Shown one piece after another: positions 25,994 through 34,488 of a DNA stretch of 64,000 nt. Below the pieces are notes generated by a model. That model searched no databases, was not told the DNA's origin, and was given only the letters and a program-made list of their open reading frames with translations. The position numbers and the translations under genes are program-made. The DNA comes from Cereibacter_A azotoformans (GTDB lineage Bacteria; Pseudomonadota; Alphaproteobacteria; Rhodobacterales; Rhodobacteraceae). How positions within the stretch are numbered: position 1 is the first letter of the stretch; each line of letters begins with the position of its first letter. The stretch is taken from NCBI RefSeq assembly GCF_003050905.1, contig NZ_QAOT01000010.1, one strand, 5' to 3'.

Positions 25994-27478
25994 ATGGCCA
26001 AGGACAAGGCTTCCCGCCGCCCGCGCGCGGAAACGCCCAAGGGCTTCCGCGACTATTTCGGGGCGGATGTGACCGAGCGCAAGGTGATGCTCGATGCGGT
26101 GGCCGAGGTCTATCATCGCTACGGCTTCGATCCGCTGGAAACCTCGGCGGTCGAGACGGTCGAGGCGCTCGGCAAGTTCCTGCCCGACGTGGACCGTCCG
26201 AACGAGGGCGTCTTCGGCTGGCAGGACGAGGATGGCGATTGGCTCGCGCTGCGCTACGACCTGACGGCGCCGCTCGCGCGGGTGGCGGCGCAGTTCCGCA
26301 ACGACCTGCCGAGCCCCTACCGCCGCTATGCGATGGGCCCCGTCTGGCGCAACGAGAAGCCGGGGCCGGGGCGATTCCGCCAGTTCTACCAGTGCGACGC
26401 GGATACGGTGGGCTCGGCGAGCGTCGCGGCTGATGCCGAGATCTGCGCCATGCTGTCGGATGCGCTCGAGGTCGTGGGCATTCCCCGCGGCGACTATATC
26501 GTGCGGGTGAACAACCGGAAGGTCCTGAACGGGGTGATGGAGGTGGCGGGTGTGCTCGATCCCTCGGACCCGTCGAAGTTCGAGGCCGAGCGCGGCATCG
26601 TCCTGCGCGCCATCGACAAGATCGATCGGCTGGGGGAGACGGGTGTCCGGGCCCTGCTCGGGGCGGGGCGCAAGGATGACTCGGGCGACTTCACCAGGGG
26701 GGCGGGGCTCTCGGACGAACAGGCCGAGGTGGTGATGGGCTTCATGGCCGCCAAACGTGCCACCGGCGCCGAGACAGCGACGCGGCTGCGCGAGCTGGTC
26801 GGAGGCTCGACCCTCGGGCGCGAAGGCGTGCAGGAGCTCGAGACCATCGCCGAACTGCTCGACGCGCAGGGCTACGGGCCTGACCGGATCGTGGTGGACC
26901 CCTCGGTGGTGCGGGGCCTTGGCTATTACACCGGCCCCGTGTTCGAGGCCGAGCTGACCTTCGAGATCCTCGACGAGAAGGGCCGCAAGCGGCAGTTCGG
27001 CTCGGTCGCGGGCGGCGGGCGCTACGACGATCTGGTGAAGCGCTTCACCGGCCAGTCGGTGCCGGCGACCGGCGTGTCGATCGGGGTGGACCGGCTGCTC
27101 GCGGCGCTGCGCGCCAAGGGTCGGGCGGGGCAGGAGGCGCAGGGCCCGGTGGTCGTGACCGTCATGGACCGCGACCGGATGGGCGACTACATGGCGATGG
27201 TGGGCGAGCTGCGCCGCGCGGGCCTCAGGGCCGAGCTCTACCTCGGCAACCCGAAGAACTTCGGCAACCAGTTGAAATATGCCGATGCGCGGAAATCTCC
27301 GGTGGCGGTGATCCAGGGCTCGGACGAGGCGGCGCGGGATGTGGTGGTGCTGAAGGATCTCGTGCTGGGTGCGAAGATCGCCGCGGGCGCGAGCCTCGAG
27401 GAATGGAAGAGCCGCCCGGCGCAGGTCGAGGTGCCGCGGGCGGCGCTCGCGCAGGGCGTGAAGGACATGCTCTCGTGA
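25994..27478 (+). CDS. hisS: Histidyl-tRNA synthetase
   Basis: The protein has about 494 residues and is a class II synthetase. Motif 1 is near the start (TPKGFRDYF), motif 2 is AMGPVWRNEKPGPGRFRQFYQ, and the HisRS-specific GLGYYTGPVFEAEL and GGGRYDDLV follow. A C-terminal anticodon-binding domain completes it. The ATG at 25994 follows GAAGGG at 8 bases, and an in-frame GTG at 25985 is less likely. hisS, hisZ and hisG overlap by 4 bases each and form one operon that joins tRNA charging with the first step of histidine synthesis. Confidence 0.96.
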   Translation: MAKDKASRRPRAETPKGFRDYFGADVTERKVMLDAVAEVYHRYGFDPLETSAVETVEALGKFLPDVDRPNEGVFGWQDEDGDWLALRYDLTAPLARVAAQFRNDLPSPYRRYAMGPVWRNEKPGPGRFRQFYQCDADTVGSASVAADAEICAMLSDALEVVGIPRGDYIVRVNNRKVLNGVMEVAGVLDPSDPSKFEAERGIVLRAIDKIDRLGETGVRALLGAGRKDDSGDFTRGAGLSDEQAEVVMGFMAAKRATGAETATRLRELVGGSTLGREGVQELETIAELLDAQGYGPDRIVVDPSVVRGLGYYTGPVFEAELTFEILDEKGRKRQFGSVAGGGRYDDLVKRFTGQSVPATGVSIGVDRLLAALRAKGRAGQEAQGPVVVTVMDRDRMGDYMAMVGELRRAGLRAELYLGNPKNFGNQLKYADARKSPVAVIQGSDEAARDVVVLKDLVLGAKIAAGASLEEWKSRPAQVEVPRAALAQGVKDMLS

Positions 27479-28572
27479 CCAAGGCTGCGGTGCGCGCGGA
27501 AGCCGAGGCGCTCTTTGCGGCCTTTCAGGCGGCGGGGGCGGTGCCGGTCGAGGCCGACATCCTGCTGCCCGCGGGCACGCTCCTCGACCTCTATGGCGAG
27601 GATATCCGGGCACGGGCCTATGTCACCTCGGACCCGCTGCGCGGCGAGATGATGCTGCGCCCCGACTTCACCGTGCCGGTGGTGCAGGCGCACATGGGCG
27701 AAGGGGCCGAACCCGCGCGCTACACCTACATGGGCGAGGTCTTCCGTCGGCAGGAACATGTCGGCCCGCGCGCGTCGGAATACATGCAGGTGGGCTTCGA
27801 GCTGTTCGACCGGGCCGAACCCGAGGCCGCCGATGCCGAGGTCTTCGCGCTGATTGCCGAGCTTCTGGCGCCGCTGGACCTTCGGGCCGCGACGGGCGAC
27901 ATCGGCATCCTGATGGCGGCAGTGCGCGGTCTTTCGACCACCGAGAAGCGCAAGGCGGCCCTCCTGCGTCATGTATGGCGGCCCAACCGGTTCCGCGCGC
28001 TGCTCGACCGCTTTGCAGGCCGCACGCCGGTGCCCGAGGCGCGGCTGCGCCTTCTGGACCGGCTGTCGGGGGCGGGCGCGGTGGAACTGATGGAGGCTGC
28101 GGGCCCCGCCATCGGCCTGCGCGAGCCGGGCGAGATCGAGGCTCGGGCCGCCGCGCTGGTCGAGGATGCCGCGGCCGCGCCGCTGGGGGCCGAGGAGACG
28201 GCGGTCCTTGACGACCTCCTGTCGCTCGAGGATGCGGCGCCGGCCGCGCTGGACCGGCTGGAGGGGCTTGCCCGCCGGATGCCGTCGCTGGGGCCGTCGG
28301 TCGCCCGCTTCGCGCGCCGTCTGGGCGCCCTCTCGGCGCGCGGGATCGCGGTGGAGCACCTGCCCTTCGACGCGAGCCACGGCCAGAGTTCGCTCGAATA
28401 TTACGATGGCTTCGTCTTCAGCTTCCACGCCGCCGATCCGGCACTGCCGCCGGTTTCGACCGGCGGACGGTATGATGCGCTGACGGCGGTGCTGGGGCAG
28501 GGCCGATCCATCCCCGCCGTGGGTGGCGTGATCCGTCCGGGCCTCGTGGCCAGGCTGAAGGGGCTCGCATGA
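27475..28572 (+). CDS. hisZ: ATP phosphoribosyltransferase regulatory subunit
   Basis: This 365-residue HisRS paralogue lacks tRNA charging function but keeps the catalytic-core fold (LRPDFTVPVVQAH, YTYMGEVFRRQ, GGRYDALTAVLG). HisZ assembles with the short form of HisG and confers histidine feedback. The GTG start at 27475 overlaps the hisS stop (GTGA). An in-frame ATG further upstream lies within hisS and has no support. Its place directly behind hisS is notable because HisZ derives from HisRS. Confidence 0.95.
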   Translation: MTKAAVRAEAEALFAAFQAAGAVPVEADILLPAGTLLDLYGEDIRARAYVTSDPLRGEMMLRPDFTVPVVQAHMGEGAEPARYTYMGEVFRRQEHVGPRASEYMQVGFELFDRAEPEAADAEVFALIAELLAPLDLRAATGDIGILMAAVRGLSTTEKRKAALLRHVWRPNRFRALLDRFAGRTPVPEARLRLLDRLSGAGAVELMEAAGPAIGLREPGEIEARAAALVEDAAAAPLGAEETAVLDDLLSLEDAAPAALDRLEGLARRMPSLGPSVARFARRLGALSARGIAVEHLPFDASHGQSSLEYYDGFVFSFHAADPALPPVSTGGRYDALTAVLGQGRSIPAVGGVIRPGLVARLKGLA

Positions 28573-29282
28573 CGCTGAAGATCGGAGTGCCGTCCAAGGG
28601 CCGGCTGATGGAAAAGACCTTCGACTGGTTCGGCACGCGCGGCGTGACGATGCGCCAGACGGGGGCCGAACGGGAATATTCCGGTGCCGTGGAGGGGATC
28701 GAGGGCGTCGAACTCGTGCTCCTCTCGGCGGGCGAGATCCCGCGCGAGCTGGGGGCGGGGCGTATCCATCTCGGGGTCACGGGGTCCGATCTCGTGCGCG
28801 AGAAGCTGGCCGACTGGCGGACGCAGGTGGCCGAGCTGGCGCCGCTCGGCTTCGGACATGCCGACCTCATCATTGCCGTGCCGTCGTTCTGGATCGACGT
28901 GGACACGCTGGACGATCTCGACGCGGTGGCGGCGGCCTTCCGGGCCACGCACGGCTTCCGCCTGCGGATCGCCACCAAGTATCATCGTCTCGTGCGCGAG
29001 TTTCTGACCGAGAATGGCGTTGCCGACTATCAACTGGTGGACAGCCAGGGCGCGACCGAGGGCACGGTGAAGAACGGCACCGCCGAGGCGATCGCGGACA
29101 TCACCTCGTCGGGCGAGACCTTGCGCGCCAACAATCTGAAGATCCTGTCGGATGCGCTGATCCACAGTTCGCAGGCCGTGCTCTTTGCCTCGCGCAGGGC
29201 CCACTGGTGCGAAGCCGCGGCGCCGCTGCAGGTGCTTGGCCGCCGCCTCGGCCTGGAGCTGCCGGACCTCGTCGCTACCTGA
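28569..29282 (+). CDS. hisG: ATP phosphoribosyltransferase catalytic subunit (short form)
   Basis: At 237 residues this is the short HisG, which lacks the C-terminal regulatory ACT-like domain and needs HisZ. The PRPP-binding stretch GTAEAIADITSSGETL and the N-terminal KIGVPSKGRLMEKT identify it. It condenses ATP and PRPP to start histidine biosynthesis. The ATG overlaps the hisZ stop by 4 bases. The 3' end overlaps the convergent DUF1489 gene by 8 bases. Confidence 0.95.
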   Translation: MTLKIGVPSKGRLMEKTFDWFGTRGVTMRQTGAEREYSGAVEGIEGVELVLLSAGEIPRELGAGRIHLGVTGSDLVREKLADWRTQVAELAPLGFGHADLIIAVPSFWIDVDTLDDLDAVAAAFRATHGFRLRIATKYHRLVREFLTENGVADYQLVDSQGATEGTVKNGTAEAIADITSSGETLRANNLKILSDALIHSSQAVLFASRRAHWCEAAAPLQVLGRRLGLELPDLVAT

Positions 29283-29706
29283 GGCCGATGTCGGCCAGCG
29301 CCTGGGCCAGTTCCGGGGGCAGGGCCTCTTCCTTCGCCCGCCCCTTGGGCAGGTCCGCTGGCGCCTCCTCGGGCGAGAGATAGCGCCAGCCCTGGAAGGG
29401 CCGCCGCGGGGCAGGGACGGTGCGGATCACCTCGGGATCAAGCACCAGCGCGCAGCGCGCAATCCCGTCCGCGCCAGTGACGCTCTCGAGGGCCCGGATC
29501 GGCTGGCGCGCCAGCACGAGCCCCTTGAACACCCAGTAGAGCGAGCCTCCGGCCAGCACCTCGGCCTCGCGTTTGGGCCACATCCGGGTGATGTGGCGCG
29601 GATGGCCGTCGGGCCAGCGGTGGTGCTGACTTTTCTGCCAGTCGAGCAGATCTTCCACGGCCTCCGCGCCGACGCAGAGCTTCAGGATGTTCACATGGCC
29701 GGACAT
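29275..29706 (-). CDS. DUF1489 family protein
   Basis: This 143-residue protein is typical of alphaproteobacteria. The N-terminus NILKLCVGAEAVEDLLDWQ and the Trp/Pro-rich RRPFQGWRYLSPEEAPADL are recognisable features of DUF1489. No function is known to me. No signal peptide or membrane segment is visible, so it is probably cytoplasmic. GGAGAA precedes the ATG. It is transcribed toward hisG. Confidence 0.82.
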   Translation of the reverse strand: MSGHVNILKLCVGAEAVEDLLDWQKSQHHRWPDGHPRHITRMWPKREAEVLAGGSLYWVFKGLVLARQPIRALESVTGADGIARCALVLDPEVIRTVPAPRRPFQGWRYLSPEEAPADLPKGRAKEEALPPELAQALADIGLR

Positions 29707-29855
29707 GGGGGGATTCTCCGTGGCAGAGGCCCGTCATATAGGTCGCCTGCGCGGCCGCTCCAAGCCGTTCGGGAGGGCGGGGAGGGGACCTTCGCTGCGC
29801 GTCCCGCCATCGTGCCTGTCCGATCCGCCGGCCGCGCGCGAGGCTTGCGGATCGC

Positions 29856-30491
29856 CTAGTTCCGCGCGCGTTCGACCAGCGCCTGCACCCTGGGGCCGAT
29901 CTCCTCGACGATCACCGCCACGCCCTCGGTGCTGGGATGGATGCCGTCGGGCTGCATGTAACGCTGGCGCGCGTCGGGTTCGTCGAGACGGGCGGTCAGC
30001 GGCGCGAAGAAGTTGGCCTCGAGATCGGCCTCGTAGCTGCGGGCGAGGTCCGGGAAGATGGCGTCGAAGTCGCGCTTGTAGTCGGGGCCGTAGTTGCCCG
30101 GCGCCTCGAGCCCGACCAGCAGCACGGGCAGTTCGCGCGCCCTTGCCTCCTTGAGGATCGCCTCAAGGTTCGAGCGGCTGAGCCCGGGGTCGAGTCCGCG
30201 CAGCATGTCATTGCCGCCGAGGTTCACGATCATGGCATCGACCTCGGGGGTCAGGCTCCAGCCCAGCCGCGCGAGCCCCCCCGCCGTCGTGTCGCCCGAG
30301 ACGCCCGCATTCACCACCTCGACGGCCTGGCCGTGGTCCCGCAGCCATTGCTGCAACTGCGGAACGAAGCCCTCTCCTTCCGGCAGTCCGTAGCCGGCGG
30401 TCAGGCTGTCGCCCAGGGCCAGCACCGTGACGTCCTCGGCGGCCAGCGACGGCATGGCCGAGAAGACAAGGGCCAGCGACATGTTGCGCAT
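29856..30491 (-). CDS. tesA: Arylesterase / multifunctional acyl-CoA thioesterase (SGNH/GDSL hydrolase)
   Basis: The predicted product has 211 residues, with a short signal peptide (ending near SLAAED) and a periplasmic SGNH hydrolase domain. Ser29 lies in ALGDSLTAGYGLP, the oxyanion Gly and Asn in the following blocks (NLGGNDML), and the Asp/His pair in PDGIHPSTEG. It matches TesA/EstA size and order. The divergent ybbA-ybbP-like genes start 49 bases away, the same neighbourhood as in E. coli, which supports orthology. Confidence 0.9.
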   Translation of the reverse strand: MRNMSLALVFSAMPSLAAEDVTVLALGDSLTAGYGLPEGEGFVPQLQQWLRDHGQAVEVVNAGVSGDTTAGGLARLGWSLTPEVDAMIVNLGGNDMLRGLDPGLSRSNLEAILKEARARELPVLLVGLEAPGNYGPDYKRDFDAIFPDLARSYEADLEANFFAPLTARLDEPDARQRYMQPDGIHPSTEGVAVIVEEIGPRVQALVERARN

Positions 30492-30540
30492 CGCGCGAAG
30501 CGCGCCATATCGGGGACTGAGGTTGAGAGAGGCGAGGTGC

Positions 30541-31230
30541 ATGAGCGAGACGATCCTTGCGCTGAGGGACGCGCGGCTGACGTTGGCAGGGAATGCGGGG
30601 CCGGTCGAGATCCTGAAGGGGATCGACCTGGACATCCGGCGCGGCGAGACGCTGGGTCTTGTGGGGCCTTCGGGGTCGGGCAAGTCGTCTCTCCTGATGC
30701 TGATGGGCGGGCTGGAACGCGCCACCGGCGGCTCGGTCATGGCCTTGGGCCAGGATCTGACGGCGATGGACGAGGACCAGCTCGCGCGGTTCCGCCGGGG
30801 GAATATGGGGGTGGTCTTCCAGTCTTTCCACCTTATCCCCACCATGACGGCGCTGGAAAATGTGGCGGTGCCGCTGGAGCTTGCGGGCGTGCGCGACGCT
30901 TTCGAACGGGCCGAGGCCGAGTTGCGCGCGGTGGGGCTGGGTCGGCGGATGGATCACTATCCCTCGCAGATGTCGGGGGGCGAGCAGCAGCGGGTGGCGC
31001 TCGCCCGCGCGGCGGCTCCGCGGCCCGCGATCCTTCTGGCCGACGAGCCGACGGGCAACCTCGACGGGGTGAACGGGGCCGCGATCATGGATCTGCTCTT
31101 CGGGCTGCGTGACCGGCACGGGGCGACGCTCGTGCTCGTGACCCACGCGCCGGAGCTTGCCGCGCGCTGTGACCGGGTGGTGCGGCTGGCCGACGGGCTG
31201 GTCGCGGGCGAGGAGCGCAAGGCGGCATGA
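30541..31230 (+). CDS. ABC transporter ATPase, YbbA-like (MacB/LolD class)
   Basis: This 229-residue ATPase has GPSGSGKSS (Walker A), MSGGEQQRVALARA (signature) and ILLADEPTGNLD (Walker B). The insertion of the LolD/MacB class is also present (GVVFQSFHLIPTMTALEN). The ATG at 30541 begins MSETILALRDARL. Its stop overlaps the start of the large permease by 4 bases (ATGA). Together with the permease it forms a mechanotransmission-type exporter, probably acting on periplasmic or outer-leaflet substrates rather than moving them across the bilayer. Confidence 0.9.
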   Translation: MSETILALRDARLTLAGNAGPVEILKGIDLDIRRGETLGLVGPSGSGKSSLLMLMGGLERATGGSVMALGQDLTAMDEDQLARFRRGNMGVVFQSFHLIPTMTALENVAVPLELAGVRDAFERAEAELRAVGLGRRMDHYPSQMSGGEQQRVALARAAAPRPAILLADEPTGNLDGVNGAAIMDLLFGLRDRHGATLVLVTHAPELAARCDRVVRLADGLVAGEERKAA

Positions 31231-33734
31231 GGAACGCGGCACGGATCGCGCGGCGCGAGTTGCGCGGCGGCCTTCGCGGCTTCCGCGTCTTTCTCGCCTG
31301 CCTCACGCTGGGCGTGGCCGCCATCGCGGCGGTGGGGCTGGTTCGGTCGGCCATCGAGGCCGGCCTTACCGATCAGGGCGCGGTGCTGCTGGGCGGCGAC
31401 GCGCAGATGGAGTTCACCTACCGCTTCGCCACATCCGAAGAGCGCGCCTGGATGGATGAGCGGGCCGAGCGCGTCTCGGAGGTGGTCGAATTCCGCTCGA
31501 TGGCCGTCGTGGGCGAAGAGCGCGCCCTGACGCAGGTCAAGGGCGTCGATGATCTCTACCCGCTGGTGGGAGAGGTGGAACTCGATCCGCCGTTCCCGCT
31601 CGAGGAGGCGCTGGCCCGCCGCGGTCTGCCCGGCGCGGTCATGGACCGGGTTCTGGCGGACCGGCTCGGGATCGGCATCGGCGAAAGCTTCCGGCTCGGC
31701 AACCAGAACTTCCGGCTCGGCGCCGTTCTGGTGCGCGAGCCCGACAGCATCACCGGAGGCTTTGCCTTCGGCCCGCGCACGCTCGTGCACAGTTCGGCCC
31801 TGGGGGCGTCGGGGCTGCTCGGCCCCGGCACGCTCTACGAGACGGAATACCGGCTCGACCTGCCGGCCGGGACCGATCTGGCAGCGGCGCAGGCCGAGGC
31901 CGAGGCGGCCTTCCGCGACAAGGGGATGCGCTGGTCGGACAGCCGCCGCGCGAGCCCCGGCGTCGAGCGGTTCGTGGACCGGACCGGATCCTTCCTGGTC
32001 CTCGTCGGGCTGGCCGGTCTTGCGGTGGGGGGCGTCGGCATCTCGGCGGCCGTGCGGGCCTATCTCGAGGGCAAGATCGCCACGATCGCAACGCTGCGGA
32101 CCCTGGGCGCCGAGGGCAGCACGATCTTCCTGGCCTATCTGCTGCAGATCGGCGTGCTGACCGCGCTTGGCGTGGCGGCGGGCCTGCTGCTCGGGATTCT
32201 CCTGCCTCTGGCGGCCTCGCCCTTCATCGTGGCCTCGCTGCCTTTCCCGATCGCCTTCGGCATCTACCCCGCGCCGCTGGCCGAGGCGGCCTTCTACGGC
32301 ATCCTGACCGCGCTGCTCTTCACGCTCTGGCCGCTGGCGCGCACCGAGGGTGTCCGTGCCGCCGCCCTCTACCGCGGCACCGGGGGCGGAGGGCGCCCGC
32401 GGTGGCCGTGGCTGCTGGCCACGGGCGCGGTGGCGGCGCTGCTCGTGGGGGGCGCGGTGGCCTTCTCGGGCACGGCGCTTCTCGCGCTCGGATCGGCGGG
32501 CGGAATTGCAGGGGCGCTGGCGGTGCTGGCGCTGGCCGCGCTTGCGCTGCGTCGCGCCGCACGGCGGGCCGCGCGCTCGCGCCTTGCCCGCGGGCGCACG
32601 GCGCTGCGTCTTGCGCTCTCCTCGATCGGCGGACCGCGGGAAGAGGCGGCGTCCGTCATCCTGTCGCTCGGCCTCGGCCTCTCGGTGCTGGCCGCCGTGG
32701 GCCAGATCGACGCCAACCTCCGCTCGGCGATTTCGCGCGACCTGCCCGAGCGCGCGCCGTCCTACTTCTTCGTGGACATCCAGCAGGACCAGATCGACGG
32801 CTTCCTCGGCCGGCTTGAGGCCGACGCCGAGGTGAGCCGCGTCGATGCGGCGCCCATGCTGCGGGGCGTCCTCACCCGGATCAATGGCACGCCCGCGCGC
32901 GAGGTGGCGGGCGAGCACTGGGTCGTGCGGGGGGACCGCGGCATCTCTTACGCCGCCCGACCCGACGAGACCGCGCGGGTGGTGGCGGGCACCTTCTGGC
33001 CCGAGGATTATCAGGGGCCGCCGCAGGTGTCCTTTGCCGCTGAAGAGGCCGCCGAGATCGGCCTCAAGCTCGGAGACCGGCTGACCGTCAACATCCTGGG
33101 CCGCGACATCGAGGCCGAGATCACATCCCTGCGCGAGGTGGATTTCTCGTCGGCCGGCATGGGGTTCGTGATGGTGATGAACCCGGCCGCCCTTCAGGGC
33201 GCGCCCCACACCTTCATCGCCACCGTCTATGCCGAGCCGCAGGCCGAGGGCCGCATCCTTCGGGAGCTGGCCTCGGACTATCCCAACATCACCGCCATCC
33301 GCGTCAAGGATGCGATCGACCGGGTGAGCGAGGCGCTCTCGGCCATCGCCACGGCGACGGCCTGGGCCGCGGCGGCGACGCTGGTGACGGGCCTTGTGGT
33401 GCTGATCGGCGCCGCTGCGGCGGGCGAGCGCGGGCGGATCTACGAGGCGGCCGTGCTGAAGACGCTCGGGGCCACGCGGGGCCGGATCCTCGCGAGCTTC
33501 GCGCTGCGCTCGGGGCTTCTGGGGGCGGCGGCGGGACTTGTGGCCATCCTCGCCGGAGGTCTGGCCGGATGGGCCGTGATGACCTTCGTCATGCAGGCCA
33601 GCTATCGGTTCGAGCCCGTCTCGGCGCTGGCCATCGTCGCCGGCGGCGTGGTCGCCACGCTGCTCGCGGGCCTTGGCTTTGCGTTGCGCCCGCTGCGGGC
33701 GCGGCCTGCGCAAGTTCTCCGTTCATCGGAGTGA
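31227..33734 (+). CDS. ABC transporter permease, YbbP-like (FtsX/MacB superfamily)
   Basis: The 835-residue membrane protein carries one N-terminal helix, a large periplasmic domain, a block of helices near residues 255-420 and a second FtsX block at the C-terminus (from about residue 700). This tandem arrangement is that of YbbP and is larger than LolC/E. Ala- and Arg-rich linkers lie between the blocks (near RRAARRAARSR). It works with the preceding ATPase. Its substrate is unknown. The adjacent tesA suggests lipid or ester handling at the envelope. Confidence 0.9.
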   Translation: MRNAARIARRELRGGLRGFRVFLACLTLGVAAIAAVGLVRSAIEAGLTDQGAVLLGGDAQMEFTYRFATSEERAWMDERAERVSEVVEFRSMAVVGEERALTQVKGVDDLYPLVGEVELDPPFPLEEALARRGLPGAVMDRVLADRLGIGIGESFRLGNQNFRLGAVLVREPDSITGGFAFGPRTLVHSSALGASGLLGPGTLYETEYRLDLPAGTDLAAAQAEAEAAFRDKGMRWSDSRRASPGVERFVDRTGSFLVLVGLAGLAVGGVGISAAVRAYLEGKIATIATLRTLGAEGSTIFLAYLLQIGVLTALGVAAGLLLGILLPLAASPFIVASLPFPIAFGIYPAPLAEAAFYGILTALLFTLWPLARTEGVRAAALYRGTGGGGRPRWPWLLATGAVAALLVGGAVAFSGTALLALGSAGGIAGALAVLALAALALRRAARRAARSRLARGRTALRLALSSIGGPREEAASVILSLGLGLSVLAAVGQIDANLRSAISRDLPERAPSYFFVDIQQDQIDGFLGRLEADAEVSRVDAAPMLRGVLTRINGTPAREVAGEHWVVRGDRGISYAARPDETARVVAGTFWPEDYQGPPQVSFAAEEAAEIGLKLGDRLTVNILGRDIEAEITSLREVDFSSAGMGFVMVMNPAALQGAPHTFIATVYAEPQAEGRILRELASDYPNITAIRVKDAIDRVSEALSAIATATAWAAAATLVTGLVVLIGAAAAGERGRIYEAAVLKTLGATRGRILASFALRSGLLGAAAGLVAILAGGLAGWAVMTFVMQASYRFEPVSALAIVAGGVVATLLAGLGFALRPLRARPAQVLRSSE

Positions 33735-33800
33735 GATAGCGGGAACCATTTCCCTTCCTGTGCGTTGTCAGGTGTTTCCTTGGGGGGAGACTTTGGGGTG

Positions 33801-34154
33801 ATGGTCAAGATGAAAGACAAGAGTATCGATCTTACACCGCCGCCGGAGGTCGCTTCGGTGGCGGAGAAGGGGCTCGAACTCCGCCGGAAGTACAAGCGGG
33901 GGGGCACCAATGTGGGTGTCGCACGGGCGCGCGATCTGAAGGGGCGCAAGTCGCTGTCCCCTCAGACGATCAAGCGGATGGTGAACTTCTTCGACCGGCA
34001 GGAAGTGCACAAGCAGGACGAGAACTTCGGCAACGAGGAGGATCCGTCGCCGGAATATGTCGGCTGGTTGCTGTGGGGGGGCGATCCGGGCCGCGAGTGG
34101 GCGCAACGGAAAAAGGCCGAGCTTGTGGATTCCGCCGGCAAGGTGAAGAACTGA
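33801..34154 (+). CDS. Small conserved protein resembling phage-encoded proteins
   Basis: The predicted product has 117 residues, is strongly basic and acidic in alternating blocks, and lacks signal or membrane segments. The segments GGTNVGVARARDLKG, LSPQTIKRMVNFFDRQEV and PSPEYVGWLLWGGDPGREWA recall a small family I associate with phages and mobile DNA of Proteobacteria. No function is established to my knowledge. The ATG at 33801 or the one 9 bases downstream could be used, while an upstream in-frame start at 33765 is less likely. No other phage gene is nearby. A tRNA gene lies 140 bases downstream, so a relic of a tRNA-integrated element is possible but unsupported by an integrase or att repeats. 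Confidence 0.65.
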   Translation: MVKMKDKSIDLTPPPEVASVAEKGLELRRKYKRGGTNVGVARARDLKGRKSLSPQTIKRMVNFFDRQEVHKQDENFGNEEDPSPEYVGWLLWGGDPGREWAQRKKAELVDSAGKVKN

Positions 34155-34295
34155 TCCGGCGCGCGCGATCTTCGCGTGTGCACGACGCCCATCATCGCGA
34201 CGCTCGGGGCGCTGGCACTGCTGGCGCCTCTTGCATTTGGCCCATGACAAGGCCGCAGGTCTATGGGCTTGGCCCGACACTGAATCAAGGGGGCT

Positions 34296-34371
34296 TGGAG
34301 CGGACGACGAGGTTCGAACTCGCGACATCCTGCTTGGAAGGCAGGTGCTCTACCAACTGAGCTACGTCCGC
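34296..34371 (-). tRNA. tRNA-Gly (anticodon UCC)
   Basis: The minus strand folds as a full cloverleaf of 76 bases. The acceptor stem GCGGACG/CGTCCGC, the D arm with AGCTCAGTTGGTAGAGC, the anticodon loop CTTCCAA on a CCTGC/GCAGG stem and the T arm GTTCGAACC are all present. The CCA tail is encoded. Anticodon UCC reads GGA and GGG glycine codons. Confidence 0.97.
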
Positions 34372-34412
34372 ATGATGAAGGGGTGGCAGAGCGCCACCGG
34401 CTTCACCCGGTG

Positions 34413-34441
34413 CTCATACCGCAGTCTTCGCCCGCGTTCAA
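34413..34441 (-). promoter_or_regulatory. Sigma-70-type promoter of tRNA-Gly
   Basis: On the minus strand TTGAAC and TATGAG are separated by 17 bases and lie about 42 bases upstream of the mature tRNA 5' end. The match to -35/-10 consensus and the distance are good for a tRNA promoter. Confidence 0.6.
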
Positions 34442-34488
34442 GGGTTCCGGCCTCGTGCCATGCCCGTGAGGTCGAGGCCGGATGCGGG

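Noticed and set aside
34382..34398. Hairpin GGTGGC-AGAGC-GCCACC between the tRNA and its promoter as a terminator
   Set aside because: It lies between the predicted promoter and the tRNA, where a terminator would make no sense, and it has no U-tract. It is probably part of the tRNA leader.
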